This document shows, piece after piece, positions 22,698 through 30,819 of a stretch of 64,000 nucleotides of DNA. Source of the stretch: an uncultured Faecalibacterium sp. (GTDB taxonomy: Bacteria; Bacillota; Clostridia; Oscillospirales; Ruminococcaceae); the NCBI GenBank assembly GCA_937880095.1, contig CALFLK010000002.1, positions 1 to 64,000 of the forward strand, written 5' to 3'. Position 1 is the first letter of the stretch. Every line of letters starts with the position of its first letter. Both the position numbers and the translations under genes were made by a program. Below the pieces are notes generated by a model that was given only the letters and a program-made list of their open reading frames with translations, was not told where the DNA came from and did no database searches.

Positions 22698-23492
22698 TCA
22701 TGCCAGATGGATTTCGCCCACACGCCACCCGGCTTCGGTGCGAACCAAGATGACAGGGACCGCGCGGGTCGTTTCGGCGGGTCCGCTCTCCGGCGGGAAA
22801 TCATCCCGGAAGGTCACGATTTCCAGAAAGCGCACCATGTTTTCCTCCGAAGAAAGCAGGGTATAGCCCACGGTTTCCCATTCGCCGTTATAGCCGCTGG
22901 AAATATCGGCACACAGCAATGCGCCGTTTTCGTCGGGCTTATATAAGGCGTCGTTTGCCCATGTGAAATACTCCGGCATGAATACTTTCAGCACTTCCTC
23001 CTGAAAGGTCTGCCACGTCATGGTGCTGCGATAATAAGTCGCTTCACCGGGCGCAGGGGAAGGGATGCAGTCCCAGCACCAAGCGTCCTTGCCGAAATAG
23101 TGAGGGAAGCTGATGGGCGGGTCTTGGAAAAACAGCGTGGCAGCATCGGTGGCTTTATTGTACAGCACTAGCTGTTCCGCTGTCAGGAAGGCTTCGGGGC
23201 TTTCCACCGCATTGGCGATTTCTTCTTCCGTCGCCAGCGGTGCATCCTCTGCCCGGCGGAAGGTTTCGGGCAAATCCACTTGTGCGTCCGGTTTTTCATC
23301 CGGCGTGGCCGGTACAACGGTGTTGGCAGATACAGGCGTGCCAGTATCCGGTGTGGGCGGGGTGTCGGTGTTTTTACAGCCGGTCAGCCCACCGCATCCG
23401 CACAATAAAACCAGCACCATTGCCGCAGCGGGTACAGACAGTTTCCGCTGACCCCAGAACAGGACAGCGTCATTTGCATGACAAGACCTCAT
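22698..23492 (-). CDS. lipoprotein of unknown function
   Basis: A 264-residue lipoprotein starting at the ATG behind AGGAGG. The signal peptide ends in a lipobox LTGC near residue 36; a Pro/Thr-rich linker follows (TPPTPDTGTPVSANTVVPAT). The mature part has Trp/Tyr-rich elements (DAWCWDCIPSP; TYYRSTMTWQTF) resembling small secreted IseA/DUF4829-like folds, but I cannot assign a family. First host gene right of the prophage. Confidence 0.75.
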   Translation of the reverse strand: MRSCHANDAVLFWGQRKLSVPAAAMVLVLLCGCGGLTGCKNTDTPPTPDTGTPVSANTVVPATPDEKPDAQVDLPETFRRAEDAPLATEEEIANAVESPEAFLTAEQLVLYNKATDAATLFFQDPPISFPHYFGKDAWCWDCIPSPAPGEATYYRSTMTWQTFQEEVLKVFMPEYFTWANDALYKPDENGALLCADISSGYNGEWETVGYTLLSSEENMVRFLEIVTFRDDFPPESGPAETTRAVPVILVRTEAGWRVGEIHLA

Positions 23493-23550
23493 AAAAACAC
23501 CTCCTAAAGCCGCTTTTTGCCGTGTGCAAAAAGGGGCGGTTTCTACCTTC

Positions 23551-23579
23551 ATATTACACGGTCGTGCAGGTGGCTTCAA
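23551..23579 (-). promoter_or_regulatory. promoter of the lipoprotein gene
   Basis: On the minus strand: TTGAAG, 17 bases, TAATAT, about 60 bases upstream of the ATG. Good spacing and position. Confidence 0.55.
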
Positions 23580-23743
23580 GTGGGATTCTACCGAAAAAAT
23601 GACGCTGTCTTTGTGCTTTTTTTCGTCAGTGGCGGTTGGTGCGTTCCCACCCGCGCAAAAAGTGTACTTCGGTTTGATTTCACAGTTTCTTGCAGGGAAA
23701 CGGCGATGCATTGTATCGAAGTTGCCAAAAATGGCGAAAAGCG

Positions 23744-23772
23744 TTGCAACCCGTCGGCTTTTCTGGTAAAAT
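23744..23772 (+). promoter_or_regulatory. promoter of the uracil permease gene
   Basis: TTGCAA, exactly 17 bases, TAAAAT. It would give a leader of about 145 bases before the permease ATG. The remaining DNA from 23493 to 23743 shows no gene. Confidence 0.6.
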
Positions 23773-23872
23773 TCGTGGGAAGGTTCACAGGAAAGGAGAG
23801 AATTCGTGATGCGATACGGTCGAACGATTACAAAAACGAATGCTTTCTATATTTCCTATCGTCACTTATAAA

Positions 23873-23906
23873 GAGGTGTCGCTATTTTGGCGATACCTCT
23901 TTTTTT
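23873..23906 (+). terminator. leader terminator (attenuator) before uraA
   Basis: The stem GAGGTGTCGC/GCGATACCTC with a 7-base loop and seven T lies inside the permease leader and ends 18 bases before the ATG. Upstream, GTGATGCGATACGG (23806-23819) and CCTATCGTCAC (about 23855-23865) can pair, forming a large stem before the terminator. This is the layout of a transcription-attenuation leader. Confidence 0.7.
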
Positions 23907-23923
23907 GAGAAAAGGAGGATATT

Positions 23924-25279
23924 ATGAGTGAGAAAATCGATTACTCCCAGGGTATTTACGACGCAAAATCTCTGGGCACGCCCAAGCTGCTGGTGCTGGG
24001 CGCACAGCATATGTTCGCCATGTTCGGCGCAACGGTGCTGGTCCCGCTGTTGACCGGTCTGAGCGTTTCTACCACGCTGCTGTGTGCTGGTCTGGGTACG
24101 CTGCTGTTCCACCTGATTACCAAGGGTAAGGTTCCCGCATTTTTGGGTTCTTCCTTTGCTTATCTGGGCGGCTTCGGTATCGTGGCACCCAAGCTGCTGG
24201 ATGCAAGCGGTGAGGCTACCATCCCCAACAAGGAAATGCTGCCTTACGCTTGCGCTGCGGTTGCATTCTCCGGTCTGATCTATGTTCTGGTTTCCTTCCT
24301 GATCAAGACCTTTGGCATCCGCCGCATCATGAAGTTCTTCCCGCCCGTGGTCACTGGTCCCATCATCATTTCCATCGGTCTGATCCTGGCACCTACCGCT
24401 ATTTCCAACTGCCAGACCAACTGGCTGCTGGCTATCGTTGCACTGGGCACCGTTGTGGTCTGCAACATCTGGGGCAAGGGCATGGTCAAGATCCTGCCCA
24501 TCCTGATCGGCGTTCTGACCTCTTACGCAGTGGCAATCTTTACCCACGCAATCGACTTTACCGCAATCAGCCAGGCTCCGCTGCTGGGTCTGCCCCTGCA
24601 CAAGGCTGAAATGGGTCTGTTCGCCATCGACGGCAGCGCAAACTTCATCAGCGCACTGTTCACCATCATGCCCATCGCGCTGGCAACCATGATGGAGCAC
24701 ATCGGCGACATCGCAGCCATCAGCGCAACCACTGGTCACAACTACATCAATGATCCCGGTCTGCACCGCACCCTGCTGGGCGACGGCGTGGCAACCACCA
24801 TGGCTGGTCTGCTGGGCGGCCCCGCAAACACCACCTACGGCGAAAACACCGGCGTTCTGGCTCTGACCAAGATTTACGACCCGCTGGTCATCCGCATCGC
24901 AGCTGTGTTTGCAATCCTGCTGAGCTTCAGCCCCAAGTTTGAGGCAATCATCAACACCATTCCTGCTGGCATCATTGGCGGTATCAGCTTTGTGCTGTAC
25001 GGCATGATCTCCGCAATCGGTGTGCGCAATGTGGTCGAAAATCACGTTGACTTCACCAACAGCCGCAACCTGATCATTGCAGCTGTCATCATGGTTTCCG
25101 CACTGGGCTTCAACTCTGTGGGCGGCATTACCTTCCACGTCGGCACTATTGCCATCAACCTGTCCGGTCTGGCAATCGCTGCTCTGCTGGGTATCGTGCT
25201 GAACGCAATCCTGCCCGGCAACGACTACGAATTTGATGTAAATACGGACGACGGCGAAGGCGCAAGCCTGCGCGTTTGA
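23924..25279 (+). CDS. uraA: uracil permease, NCS2 family
   Basis: A 451-residue inner-membrane proton symporter with about 14 hydrophobic segments. Family signatures are present: GATVLVPLLTGLSVSTTLL near residue 38, a MMEHIGDIAAIS helix near residue 257, and GGPANTTYGENTGVLALT near residue 295, the uracil-type substrate motif. It imports uracil for salvage. It is monocistronic, between the leader terminator and a terminator at 25301-25328. Uracil rather than xanthine specificity is inferred from NTTYGEN. Confidence 0.9.
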   Translation: MSEKIDYSQGIYDAKSLGTPKLLVLGAQHMFAMFGATVLVPLLTGLSVSTTLLCAGLGTLLFHLITKGKVPAFLGSSFAYLGGFGIVAPKLLDASGEATIPNKEMLPYACAAVAFSGLIYVLVSFLIKTFGIRRIMKFFPPVVTGPIIISIGLILAPTAISNCQTNWLLAIVALGTVVVCNIWGKGMVKILPILIGVLTSYAVAIFTHAIDFTAISQAPLLGLPLHKAEMGLFAIDGSANFISALFTIMPIALATMMEHIGDIAAISATTGHNYINDPGLHRTLLGDGVATTMAGLLGGPANTTYGENTGVLALTKIYDPLVIRIAAVFAILLSFSPKFEAIINTIPAGIIGGISFVLYGMISAIGVRNVVENHVDFTNSRNLIIAAVIMVSALGFNSVGGITFHVGTIAINLSGLAIAALLGIVLNAILPGNDYEFDVNTDDGEGASLRV

Positions 25280-25300
25280 TCCGCACCGTAACTTTTTGAA

Positions 25301-25328
25301 AAAAGGCTTCGCTTTGGCGGAGCTTTTT
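25301..25328 (+). terminator. terminator of uraA
   Basis: The hairpin GGCTTCGC with GCGGAGCT (one G-T pair) is preceded by A and followed by seven T, 25 bases after the stop codon. Confidence 0.8.
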
Positions 25329-25363
25329 TTCTGCACAAAAAGGCGGGAATCTGCCGCTTTTAC

Positions 25364-25392
25364 TTGTGAAATGCGCCGTTTTGTACTATAAT
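25364..25392 (+). promoter_or_regulatory. promoter of the aminotransferase gene
   Basis: TTGTGA, 17 bases, TATAAT. The resulting leader of about 115 bases contains a perfect hairpin CATGGCATA-G-TATGCCATG (25442-25460) and no obvious terminator. Confidence 0.7.
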
Positions 25393-25513
25393 GAAATACT
25401 GTGGTACCGTATGCGGCGCGGTCTCTGGCAGGGCCAGCCACCATGGCATAGTATGCCATGACGGTTTTATATAGAAAGCATAAAGTAGAGAATAGTTAGA
25501 GAGGGGATTTATT

Positions 25514-26791
25514 ATGGCAACTGAATATTTTTCTATGAATCAGCAGGAGCTTTTGCAGGAGCAGCAGCTGCTGCGTGCAGAGTACCAGAAGTACAAGAAC
25601 ATGGGTCTGGATTTGAACATGGCCCGCGGTAAACCCTGCACCGAACAGCTGGACCTGTCCAAGGAAATGCTGAAAATGGACAACTATATCGGCGAAAACG
25701 GCTTTGATGCCCGTAACTACGGCCTGCTGGAAGGTATGCCGGAGGCACGCCGTTTCTTTGCAGAGCTGCTGGATGTGGACAAAGACGAAATCATCGTCGG
25801 CGGCAACTCCTCTTTGCAGCTGATGTATTACCTGATCGACCTGGGCTGGCGTCAGGGCTTTGTGGATTCGCCCCGTCCGTGGCGCCACTACAACAGCCTG
25901 AAATTCCTGTGCCCGGTACCCGGCTATGACCGCCACTTCCGCATCACCGAGTATTTCGGCTTCCAGATGATCAACATCCCCATGACCGAGGATGGTCCGG
26001 ACATGGATCTGGTGGAAGAGCTGGTGGCAAAGGATGACAGCATCAAGGGTATGTGGTGTGTACCCGTTTACTCCAACCCGGACGGCTACTGCTACTCTGC
26101 CGAAACCGTGGAGCGTCTGGCAAAGATGGAAACCGCTGCCCCTGACTTCAAGATCATCTGGGACAACGCTTACATCGTACACCACCTGACCGACACCATG
26201 TATGGCTGCCCCAACCTGCTGACCGAATGCCGTGAGGCTGGTCACCCGGAGCGTCCGCTGATTTTCTGCTCTACCAGCAAGATCACCTACCCGGGCGCAG
26301 GCGTTTCCGCACTGGCAGCCAGCGTGCGCAATATCCAGAACATCACCAAGAACATGATGCCCATGATCATCAGCTTTGATAAGATGAACCAGCTGCGTCA
26401 TGTGCAGTACCTGCACAACAAGGCAGGCGTTCTGGAGCATATGAAGAAACACCGTGCAATTTTGCAGCCCAAGTTCCAGCTGGTCAAGCGCACCTTTGCG
26501 GATCAGCTGGGTCTCTGCGGCAAGATTGCCCGCTGGACCGACCCCAAGGGCGGTTACTTTATCAGCCTGTATGTGCAGGAGGGCTGCGCAAAGCGCGTTG
26601 CCCAGCTGTGCAAGGATGCAGGCTTGACCCTGACCGGTGCAGGCGCATCCTACCCCTACGGTCTGGACCCCAAGGATGAGCACCTGCGCATTGCACCGAC
26701 CTACCCCTCGCTGGATGAGCTGCGTACAGCATCGCATCTGTTGACAACCTGCGTTCGATTGGCAACAGTGGAGAAACTGCTGAACAAATAA
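25514..26791 (+). CDS. PLP-dependent aspartate-type aminotransferase (PF12897-like)
   Basis: A 425-residue fold-type I aminotransferase. K256 in STSKITYPGAG is the predicted Schiff-base lysine. NMARGKPC near residue 35 and a PVYSNPDGYCYS segment near residue 180 match the aspartate aminotransferase group of Clostridia rather than classical AspC. The cytosolic role is probably transfer of the amino group between aspartate or a related amino acid and 2-oxoglutarate; the exact substrate is unknown. SecDF follows after 51 bases without a terminator, so the two may share a transcript. Confidence 0.88.
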   Translation: MATEYFSMNQQELLQEQQLLRAEYQKYKNMGLDLNMARGKPCTEQLDLSKEMLKMDNYIGENGFDARNYGLLEGMPEARRFFAELLDVDKDEIIVGGNSSLQLMYYLIDLGWRQGFVDSPRPWRHYNSLKFLCPVPGYDRHFRITEYFGFQMINIPMTEDGPDMDLVEELVAKDDSIKGMWCVPVYSNPDGYCYSAETVERLAKMETAAPDFKIIWDNAYIVHHLTDTMYGCPNLLTECREAGHPERPLIFCSTSKITYPGAGVSALAASVRNIQNITKNMMPMIISFDKMNQLRHVQYLHNKAGVLEHMKKHRAILQPKFQLVKRTFADQLGLCGKIARWTDPKGGYFISLYVQEGCAKRVAQLCKDAGLTLTGAGASYPYGLDPKDEHLRIAPTYPSLDELRTASHLLTTCVRLATVEKLLNK

Positions 26792-26805
26792 AAAAGAAAG
26801 AAGAC

Positions 26806-26831
26806 GTAATGCCCGCTCCATGGGGCATTAC
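26806..26831 (+). promoter_or_regulatory. hairpin abutting the secDF ribosome site
   Basis: A 9-bp perfect stem (GTAATGCCC/GGGCATTAC) with a 7-base loop ends directly before AGGAGG (26832-26837). There is no T run, so it is not a terminator. It may affect translation or mRNA stability of secDF. Confidence 0.5.
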
Positions 26832-26842
26832 AGGAGGCACAC

Positions 26843-29188
26843 ATGAAGATCAAGGGAAAAGCATGGCATCTTGTAGTAACGGTAATGCTGATTCTGGTAT
26901 TTTCCTTTACTGCATTTTTCGGCGTGAGCAGCCAGTATGGCGACACGAAGACAACGTACGTTAAGGGTGCATCCGATATCCGCTTTGGTGTTGATATCAA
27001 GGGCGGCGTGAATGTAACCTTTAAGGCATCGGAAGGTTATGACGCCACCGACGAGCAGATGGACGCTGCAAAGAGCGTCATCGAAAACCGTCTGGTCGCT
27101 CTGAACATCACCGACTACGAAGTGTATGTGGACAACAACGCACACAACATCATTCTGGAGTTCCCCTGGCAGTCCGGCGAAGAAAACTTTGACCCGGAAG
27201 CAGCCATCGAGGAAATCGGTGCAACTGCATACATGACCTTCCGCAAGGGCGCAGCTGCGGACGGTGAACTGATTCTGGACGGCTCCATGGTGGAATCTGC
27301 ACAGCCCGCATACGGCCCCGTGCAGCAGGGCGGTCAGCCGGAGTATTATGTCGTGCTGAAGTTCGATAAAGAAGGCGGCAAGGCATTCGGCGAAGCAACC
27401 ACGCAGCTGGCACCGGAACGCGGTGCAATCAGCATCTGGCTGGATGACCAGAGCATCAGTGTGGCAAGCGTCAACGCAGCCATCACCAGCGGTGAAGCAA
27501 TCATCACCAACGCTGAGTTCACCCAGGACGAAGTTGTCCAGTTGGCTCGCCAGATCAACTCTGGTGCGCTGCCCTTCTCCCTGGAAGTAGAAGGCTATGA
27601 AACCAAGAGCCCCACGCTGGGCGAAAACAGCTTGGAAGCAATGGTCAAGGCAGGTGTCATCGCCTTTATCCTGATCTTCCTGTTTATGACTCTGGTCTAT
27701 CGTCTGCCCGGTTTCCTGGCAGGTATCGCTCTGCTGGGTCAGGTGGCAGCAACGCTGGCATTTGTTTCCGGTTACTTTACCATCTTCCCCAGCTTTACTC
27801 TGACTTTGCCGGGTATTGCGGGTATTATTCTGGCAATCGGTATGGGCGTTGACGCAAACGTCATTACCGCTGAGCGTATCCGTGAAGAGCTGGCAAACGG
27901 CAAGTCTATCGAAGGCGCAGTCAAGGCTGGCTTCAAGCGCGGTCTGGCTCCTATTATCGACGGCAACGTCACCATCGTCATCGTCGCTATCGTGCTGATG
28001 GGCGCATTTGGTCCCACCGACAGCTTCCTGGCTAAGATGATGAGCCCGCTGTTCTTTGCATTTGGTCCTTCTACCACCGGTACCATCTACGCCTTTGGTT
28101 ACACCCTGCTGGTTGGCGTTCTGCTGAACTTCGTGTTCGGCGTTGGCGCAACCCGCCTGATGATCCGTGGTGCAGTTGGCGTGCGCGCTCTGCACAAGCC
28201 TTGGCTGTTTGGTGCTAAGACCAACGAAATCGTTTCCGTCAAGGAATCTCAGCCCGAAGCTAAGATCAACATGACCAGCAAGCGTAAGATGTTCATGTCC
28301 ATTGCAGCTGGTCTGCTGGTTGTGATCTTTGTTTGCGCTGGCGCGTTCGGCGTCAAGCTGGATACCTCCTTCACCGGCGGTGCTATCATCACCCTGGGCT
28401 ATGAGGGCGAGCTGGATGTGGATGCATTCACCCAGCAGGCAAAGCAGATTCTGGATGCTGACCACCTGTCTGTCCGTACCGGCAACAATGCCGCTACCGG
28501 CGAGCAGACCATCACTGTGAATATGCCCGGTACCGAAACCGTTACCATCGAGCAGGTACAGGATCTGACCGCTAAGATGGACGAAGCATTCAAGGACAAC
28601 GCCATCGAGCAGCTGTCCCTGAGCAATGTCAGCCCCACCATGGGCGGCAAGTTCCTGCGCAAGAGCCTGGTGGCTGTTGTGTTCGCACTGGTTCTGATTT
28701 TGATCTACGTTGCAATCCGCTTCTCCAAGATCGGCGGCCTGACCGGCGGTGCAATGGCAATCATCGCTCTGATCGTTGACCTGAGCGTGGTGTTCGGCGC
28801 ATTCGTATTCATGCGCGCACCGCTGGACGGCAACTTTATCGCAGCAATGCTGACCATCCTAGGCTACTCCATCAACGATACCGTCGTTGTCTACGACCGT
28901 ATCCGTGAGGACCGCGCTCTGGTTGGCAAGAAGATGCCCTTCGACCAGCTGGTCAACCTGTCCATCAACCAGTCTATGCGCCGTACCATTATCACTACCG
29001 TGACCACCGTCATGGCTCTGTGCGTACTGTGCGTCGTAGCAAAGGTTTACGGCCTGACCAGCGTGTTCACCTTCGCATTCCCGCTGATGATGGGTATGGT
29101 CAGCGGCGTGTTTACCTCTCTGTGCATCTCTACTTCCTGCTGGGTCAGCTGGGAGCTGCGCAAGGGCAAAAAGACCGAGAAAAACTAA
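26843..29188 (+). CDS. secDF: protein translocase SecD-SecF fusion
   Basis: A 781-residue fusion of the two accessory subunits of the Sec channel, which use the proton gradient to help pull proteins across the membrane. The SecD half (about 1-450) has an N-terminal membrane segment, the DIRFGVDIKGGVNVTF start, a periplasmic domain, and five C-terminal helices with GMGVDANVITAERIREEL. The SecF half (about 475-781) repeats the plan: LDTSFTGGAIITL and ATILGYSINDTVVVYDRIRE. Both D-x6-R/E motifs are intact. Fused SecDF is common in Clostridia and Bacilli. Confidence 0.95.
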   Translation: MKIKGKAWHLVVTVMLILVFSFTAFFGVSSQYGDTKTTYVKGASDIRFGVDIKGGVNVTFKASEGYDATDEQMDAAKSVIENRLVALNITDYEVYVDNNAHNIILEFPWQSGEENFDPEAAIEEIGATAYMTFRKGAAADGELILDGSMVESAQPAYGPVQQGGQPEYYVVLKFDKEGGKAFGEATTQLAPERGAISIWLDDQSISVASVNAAITSGEAIITNAEFTQDEVVQLARQINSGALPFSLEVEGYETKSPTLGENSLEAMVKAGVIAFILIFLFMTLVYRLPGFLAGIALLGQVAATLAFVSGYFTIFPSFTLTLPGIAGIILAIGMGVDANVITAERIREELANGKSIEGAVKAGFKRGLAPIIDGNVTIVIVAIVLMGAFGPTDSFLAKMMSPLFFAFGPSTTGTIYAFGYTLLVGVLLNFVFGVGATRLMIRGAVGVRALHKPWLFGAKTNEIVSVKESQPEAKINMTSKRKMFMSIAAGLLVVIFVCAGAFGVKLDTSFTGGAIITLGYEGELDVDAFTQQAKQILDADHLSVRTGNNAATGEQTITVNMPGTETVTIEQVQDLTAKMDEAFKDNAIEQLSLSNVSPTMGGKFLRKSLVAVVFALVLILIYVAIRFSKIGGLTGGAMAIIALIVDLSVVFGAFVFMRAPLDGNFIAAMLTILGYSINDTVVVYDRIREDRALVGKKMPFDQLVNLSINQSMRRTIITTVTTVMALCVLCVVAKVYGLTSVFTFAFPLMMGMVSGVFTSLCISTSCWVSWELRKGKKTEKN

Positions 29189-29227
29189 TCAACGGCATCG
29201 GCCATAACAGGAAAAGGAGCGCGGACT

Positions 29228-29701
29228 ATGAAATGTCCCTATTGCGGAGAGAGTGAGTCCAAAGTAATCGATTCCCGCCCCACCGAGGACGGCGAAAAGA
29301 TTCGCAGAAGAAGAGAATGTCTGGGCTGCAAAAAGCGTTTTACCACCTATGAGGTGGTGGAAACCGTTCCTTTGATGGTTGTAAAAAAGGATGGCTCGCG
29401 CCAGACATTCGATCGCCAAAAGCTGCTCAACGGTATGGTGCGCAGCTGCGAAAAACGTCCTGTCAGCTACGAAATGCTGGAAAATGCAGTGGATGCCATC
29501 GAGCAGACCCTGCTGAACTCCTATGACCGCGAGGTCAGCAGCATGTATATCGGTGAACTGGCTATGCAGGAGCTGAAGAAAATCGACGAAGTGGCATACG
29601 TCCGCTTTGCGTCGGTGTATCGTCAGTTCAGCGACCTGAACACCTTTATGGATGAGCTGAAGGATATGCTGGATTCCCGCTCAAAGCGTCCGGAAAAATA
29701 A
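29228..29701 (+). CDS. nrdR: transcriptional repressor NrdR
   Basis: A 157-residue NrdR, the ATP/dATP-sensing repressor of ribonucleotide reductase genes. The zinc ribbon Cys are C3, C6, C31 and C34, and RRRECLGCKKRFTTYE is the standard signature. An ATP-cone follows (about residues 49-139; VKKDGSRQTFDRQKL). The 3' end overlaps a converging gene by 21 bases. Confidence 0.96.
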   Translation: MKCPYCGESESKVIDSRPTEDGEKIRRRRECLGCKKRFTTYEVVETVPLMVVKKDGSRQTFDRQKLLNGMVRSCEKRPVSYEMLENAVDAIEQTLLNSYDREVSSMYIGELAMQELKKIDEVAYVRFASVYRQFSDLNTFMDELKDMLDSRSKRPEK

Positions 29702-30049
29702 TCGAGAGAGAGCTCGCAGCTGGCTGCGGGCTCTTTCTGTTTCTACCAGCAAATCTTCGGATTCATCCTGCGCATAGGCGGGCAAAGCACACAGTGTGGT
29801 GTCCAGTTCGGATATCTGGGTGTGTGCAATAAAGTACGCCAGCAGGGTCTGCTTTTTGCGCAGAATGTTTTTTGCCGCTTCAGCAGCAGTTTTCGCCTGT
29901 GCCCAGTTTTCGCTTTGAGCGGATTGGGTTACCAAATCCAGCTGGTGGTTCAAATCCCGCTCCAGATTGTGCATGAGCATACCGCTCCACACCGTAACGG
30001 CAAAAAGCATTGCTAAAATCAAAGCTGCGGCAATTCCACGTTTTTTCAT
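29681..30049 (-). CDS. DUF4363-like membrane-anchored protein
   Basis: A 122-residue protein with one N-terminal membrane helix (ALILAMLFAVTVWSGMLMH) and a helical extracytoplasmic part with regular Leu, Gln and Ala (SENWAQAKTAAEAAKNIL). This matches DUF4363, a family often paired with DUF421 in spore-forming Clostridia. It overlaps the upstream DUF421 gene by 4 bases, so they form one operon. Its 3' end runs into the nrdR terminator region. Confidence 0.7.
   Translation of the reverse strand: MKKRGIAAALILAMLFAVTVWSGMLMHNLERDLNHQLDLVTQSAQSENWAQAKTAAEAAKNILRKKQTLLAYFIAHTQISELDTTLCALPAYAQDESEDLLVETERARSQLRALSRLFFRTL
29707..29740 (+). terminator. nrdR terminator inside the converging gene
   Basis: Stem GAGCTCGCAG/CTGCGGGCTC with a 4-base loop, then CTTTCTGTTT. 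It begins a few bases after the nrdR stop and lies within the last codons of the minus-strand DUF4363 gene. Confidence 0.65.
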
Positions 30050-30750
30050 AGCTTACCCTCCGAGGGGCACCCACTGCGGTGTCCCTTTTTTTTGATCCAC
30101 ACACAAGCCCCGGTTTCGTCCCCTAAAACTGCCAATAGCTCGCTGGGGTCGATGTGCTTTTTGTGGATTTCCTTTTCCATCCATGCGCTGGTTTTCCCGC
30201 AACAGGCAAGATTCTGCGAGATGCATTGCCCATCCAGCCAAAAGGGAAGTACCGGGGTCTGTTTATCCTCCGGCAGTGCCAAATCTTCTTTGGTGACGGA
30301 TTCTTTATTGGGATATTTTGCGGCATGGATGGTGCCGTTTGGCTCGACCACCGCATAGCAGACCTCCCGAATATCGAAAATTTCCTGTCCGCGCAAAGCT
30401 TCCAATAAATCCTCCATGCGCAGGCGCAGTTCAGACAGGACCGATTGATTCACAATGCCGTCCTGAATGATGATTTTCGGGTTGCCCAGTACAAGCCGCC
30501 CGTAAGCCGGGAATTTCAGCACCAGAATGGAGTCAATGATTTCTATTACAGTAATCAGAAACAGCGGGACAAGGCTGGTCCAAAGCGGTGTGTCGGCGGA
30601 TTCGATGGATAGCGAAGCCAAGTTGGAAATCAAAATGGTAGAAACCAGCTCGGCGGGCTGTAATTCGCCCAGCTGACGTTTGCCCATCAGGCGCATGGCA
30701 ATCAAAACGCAAAAGTAGATGATAACGGTGCGCAGCAGCAGTGCATACAT
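30046..30750 (-). CDS. DUF421 (YetF-type) membrane protein
   Basis: A 234-residue protein with three N-terminal membrane segments (about 1-80), the RLMGKRQLGELQPAELVSTI signature and a cytoplasmic DUF421 domain (about 80-160; LRLRMEDLLEALRGQEIFDI). The C-terminal part has an unusual Cys pair (LACCGK). YetF-type proteins are linked to the spore envelope and germination in Bacilli. It is divergent from the gerA-like operon, which supports a spore connection, by inference. Confidence 0.85.
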   Translation of the reverse strand: MYALLLRTVIIYFCVLIAMRLMGKRQLGELQPAELVSTILISNLASLSIESADTPLWTSLVPLFLITVIEIIDSILVLKFPAYGRLVLGNPKIIIQDGIVNQSVLSELRLRMEDLLEALRGQEIFDIREVCYAVVEPNGTIHAAKYPNKESVTKEDLALPEDKQTPVLPFWLDGQCISQNLACCGKTSAWMEKEIHKKHIDPSELLAVLGDETGACVWIKKKGHRSGCPSEGKL

Positions 30751-30771
30751 GAAAATACCTCCCTGACCGCG

Positions 30772-30801
30772 GCATGAAACCCACCAACCACGGGCATAAT
30801 G
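30772..30801 (+). promoter_or_regulatory. sigma-G-like promoter of the germination operon
   Basis: GCATG, exactly 18 bases, CATAATG. The known Bacillus sigma-G consensus is GHATR-18-CATNHTA, so six of seven -10 positions and all -35 positions fit. The first gene of the operon starts at 30820 with GAGGTG as its ribosome site, so the mRNA leader would be very short. Confidence 0.45.
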
Positions 30802-30819
30802 AACCCGAGGTGAATCACG

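Noticed and set aside
23773..23872. Purine or PyrR riboswitch element in the uraA leader
   Set aside because: The leader has no GUUUCUAC core and no clear PyrR loop; only a generic attenuator can be supported.
23882..28465. Long minus-strand open frames opposite uraA, the aminotransferase and secDF
   Set aside because: All mirror well-supported plus-strand genes and read as His/Gln/Cys-rich low-quality protein.
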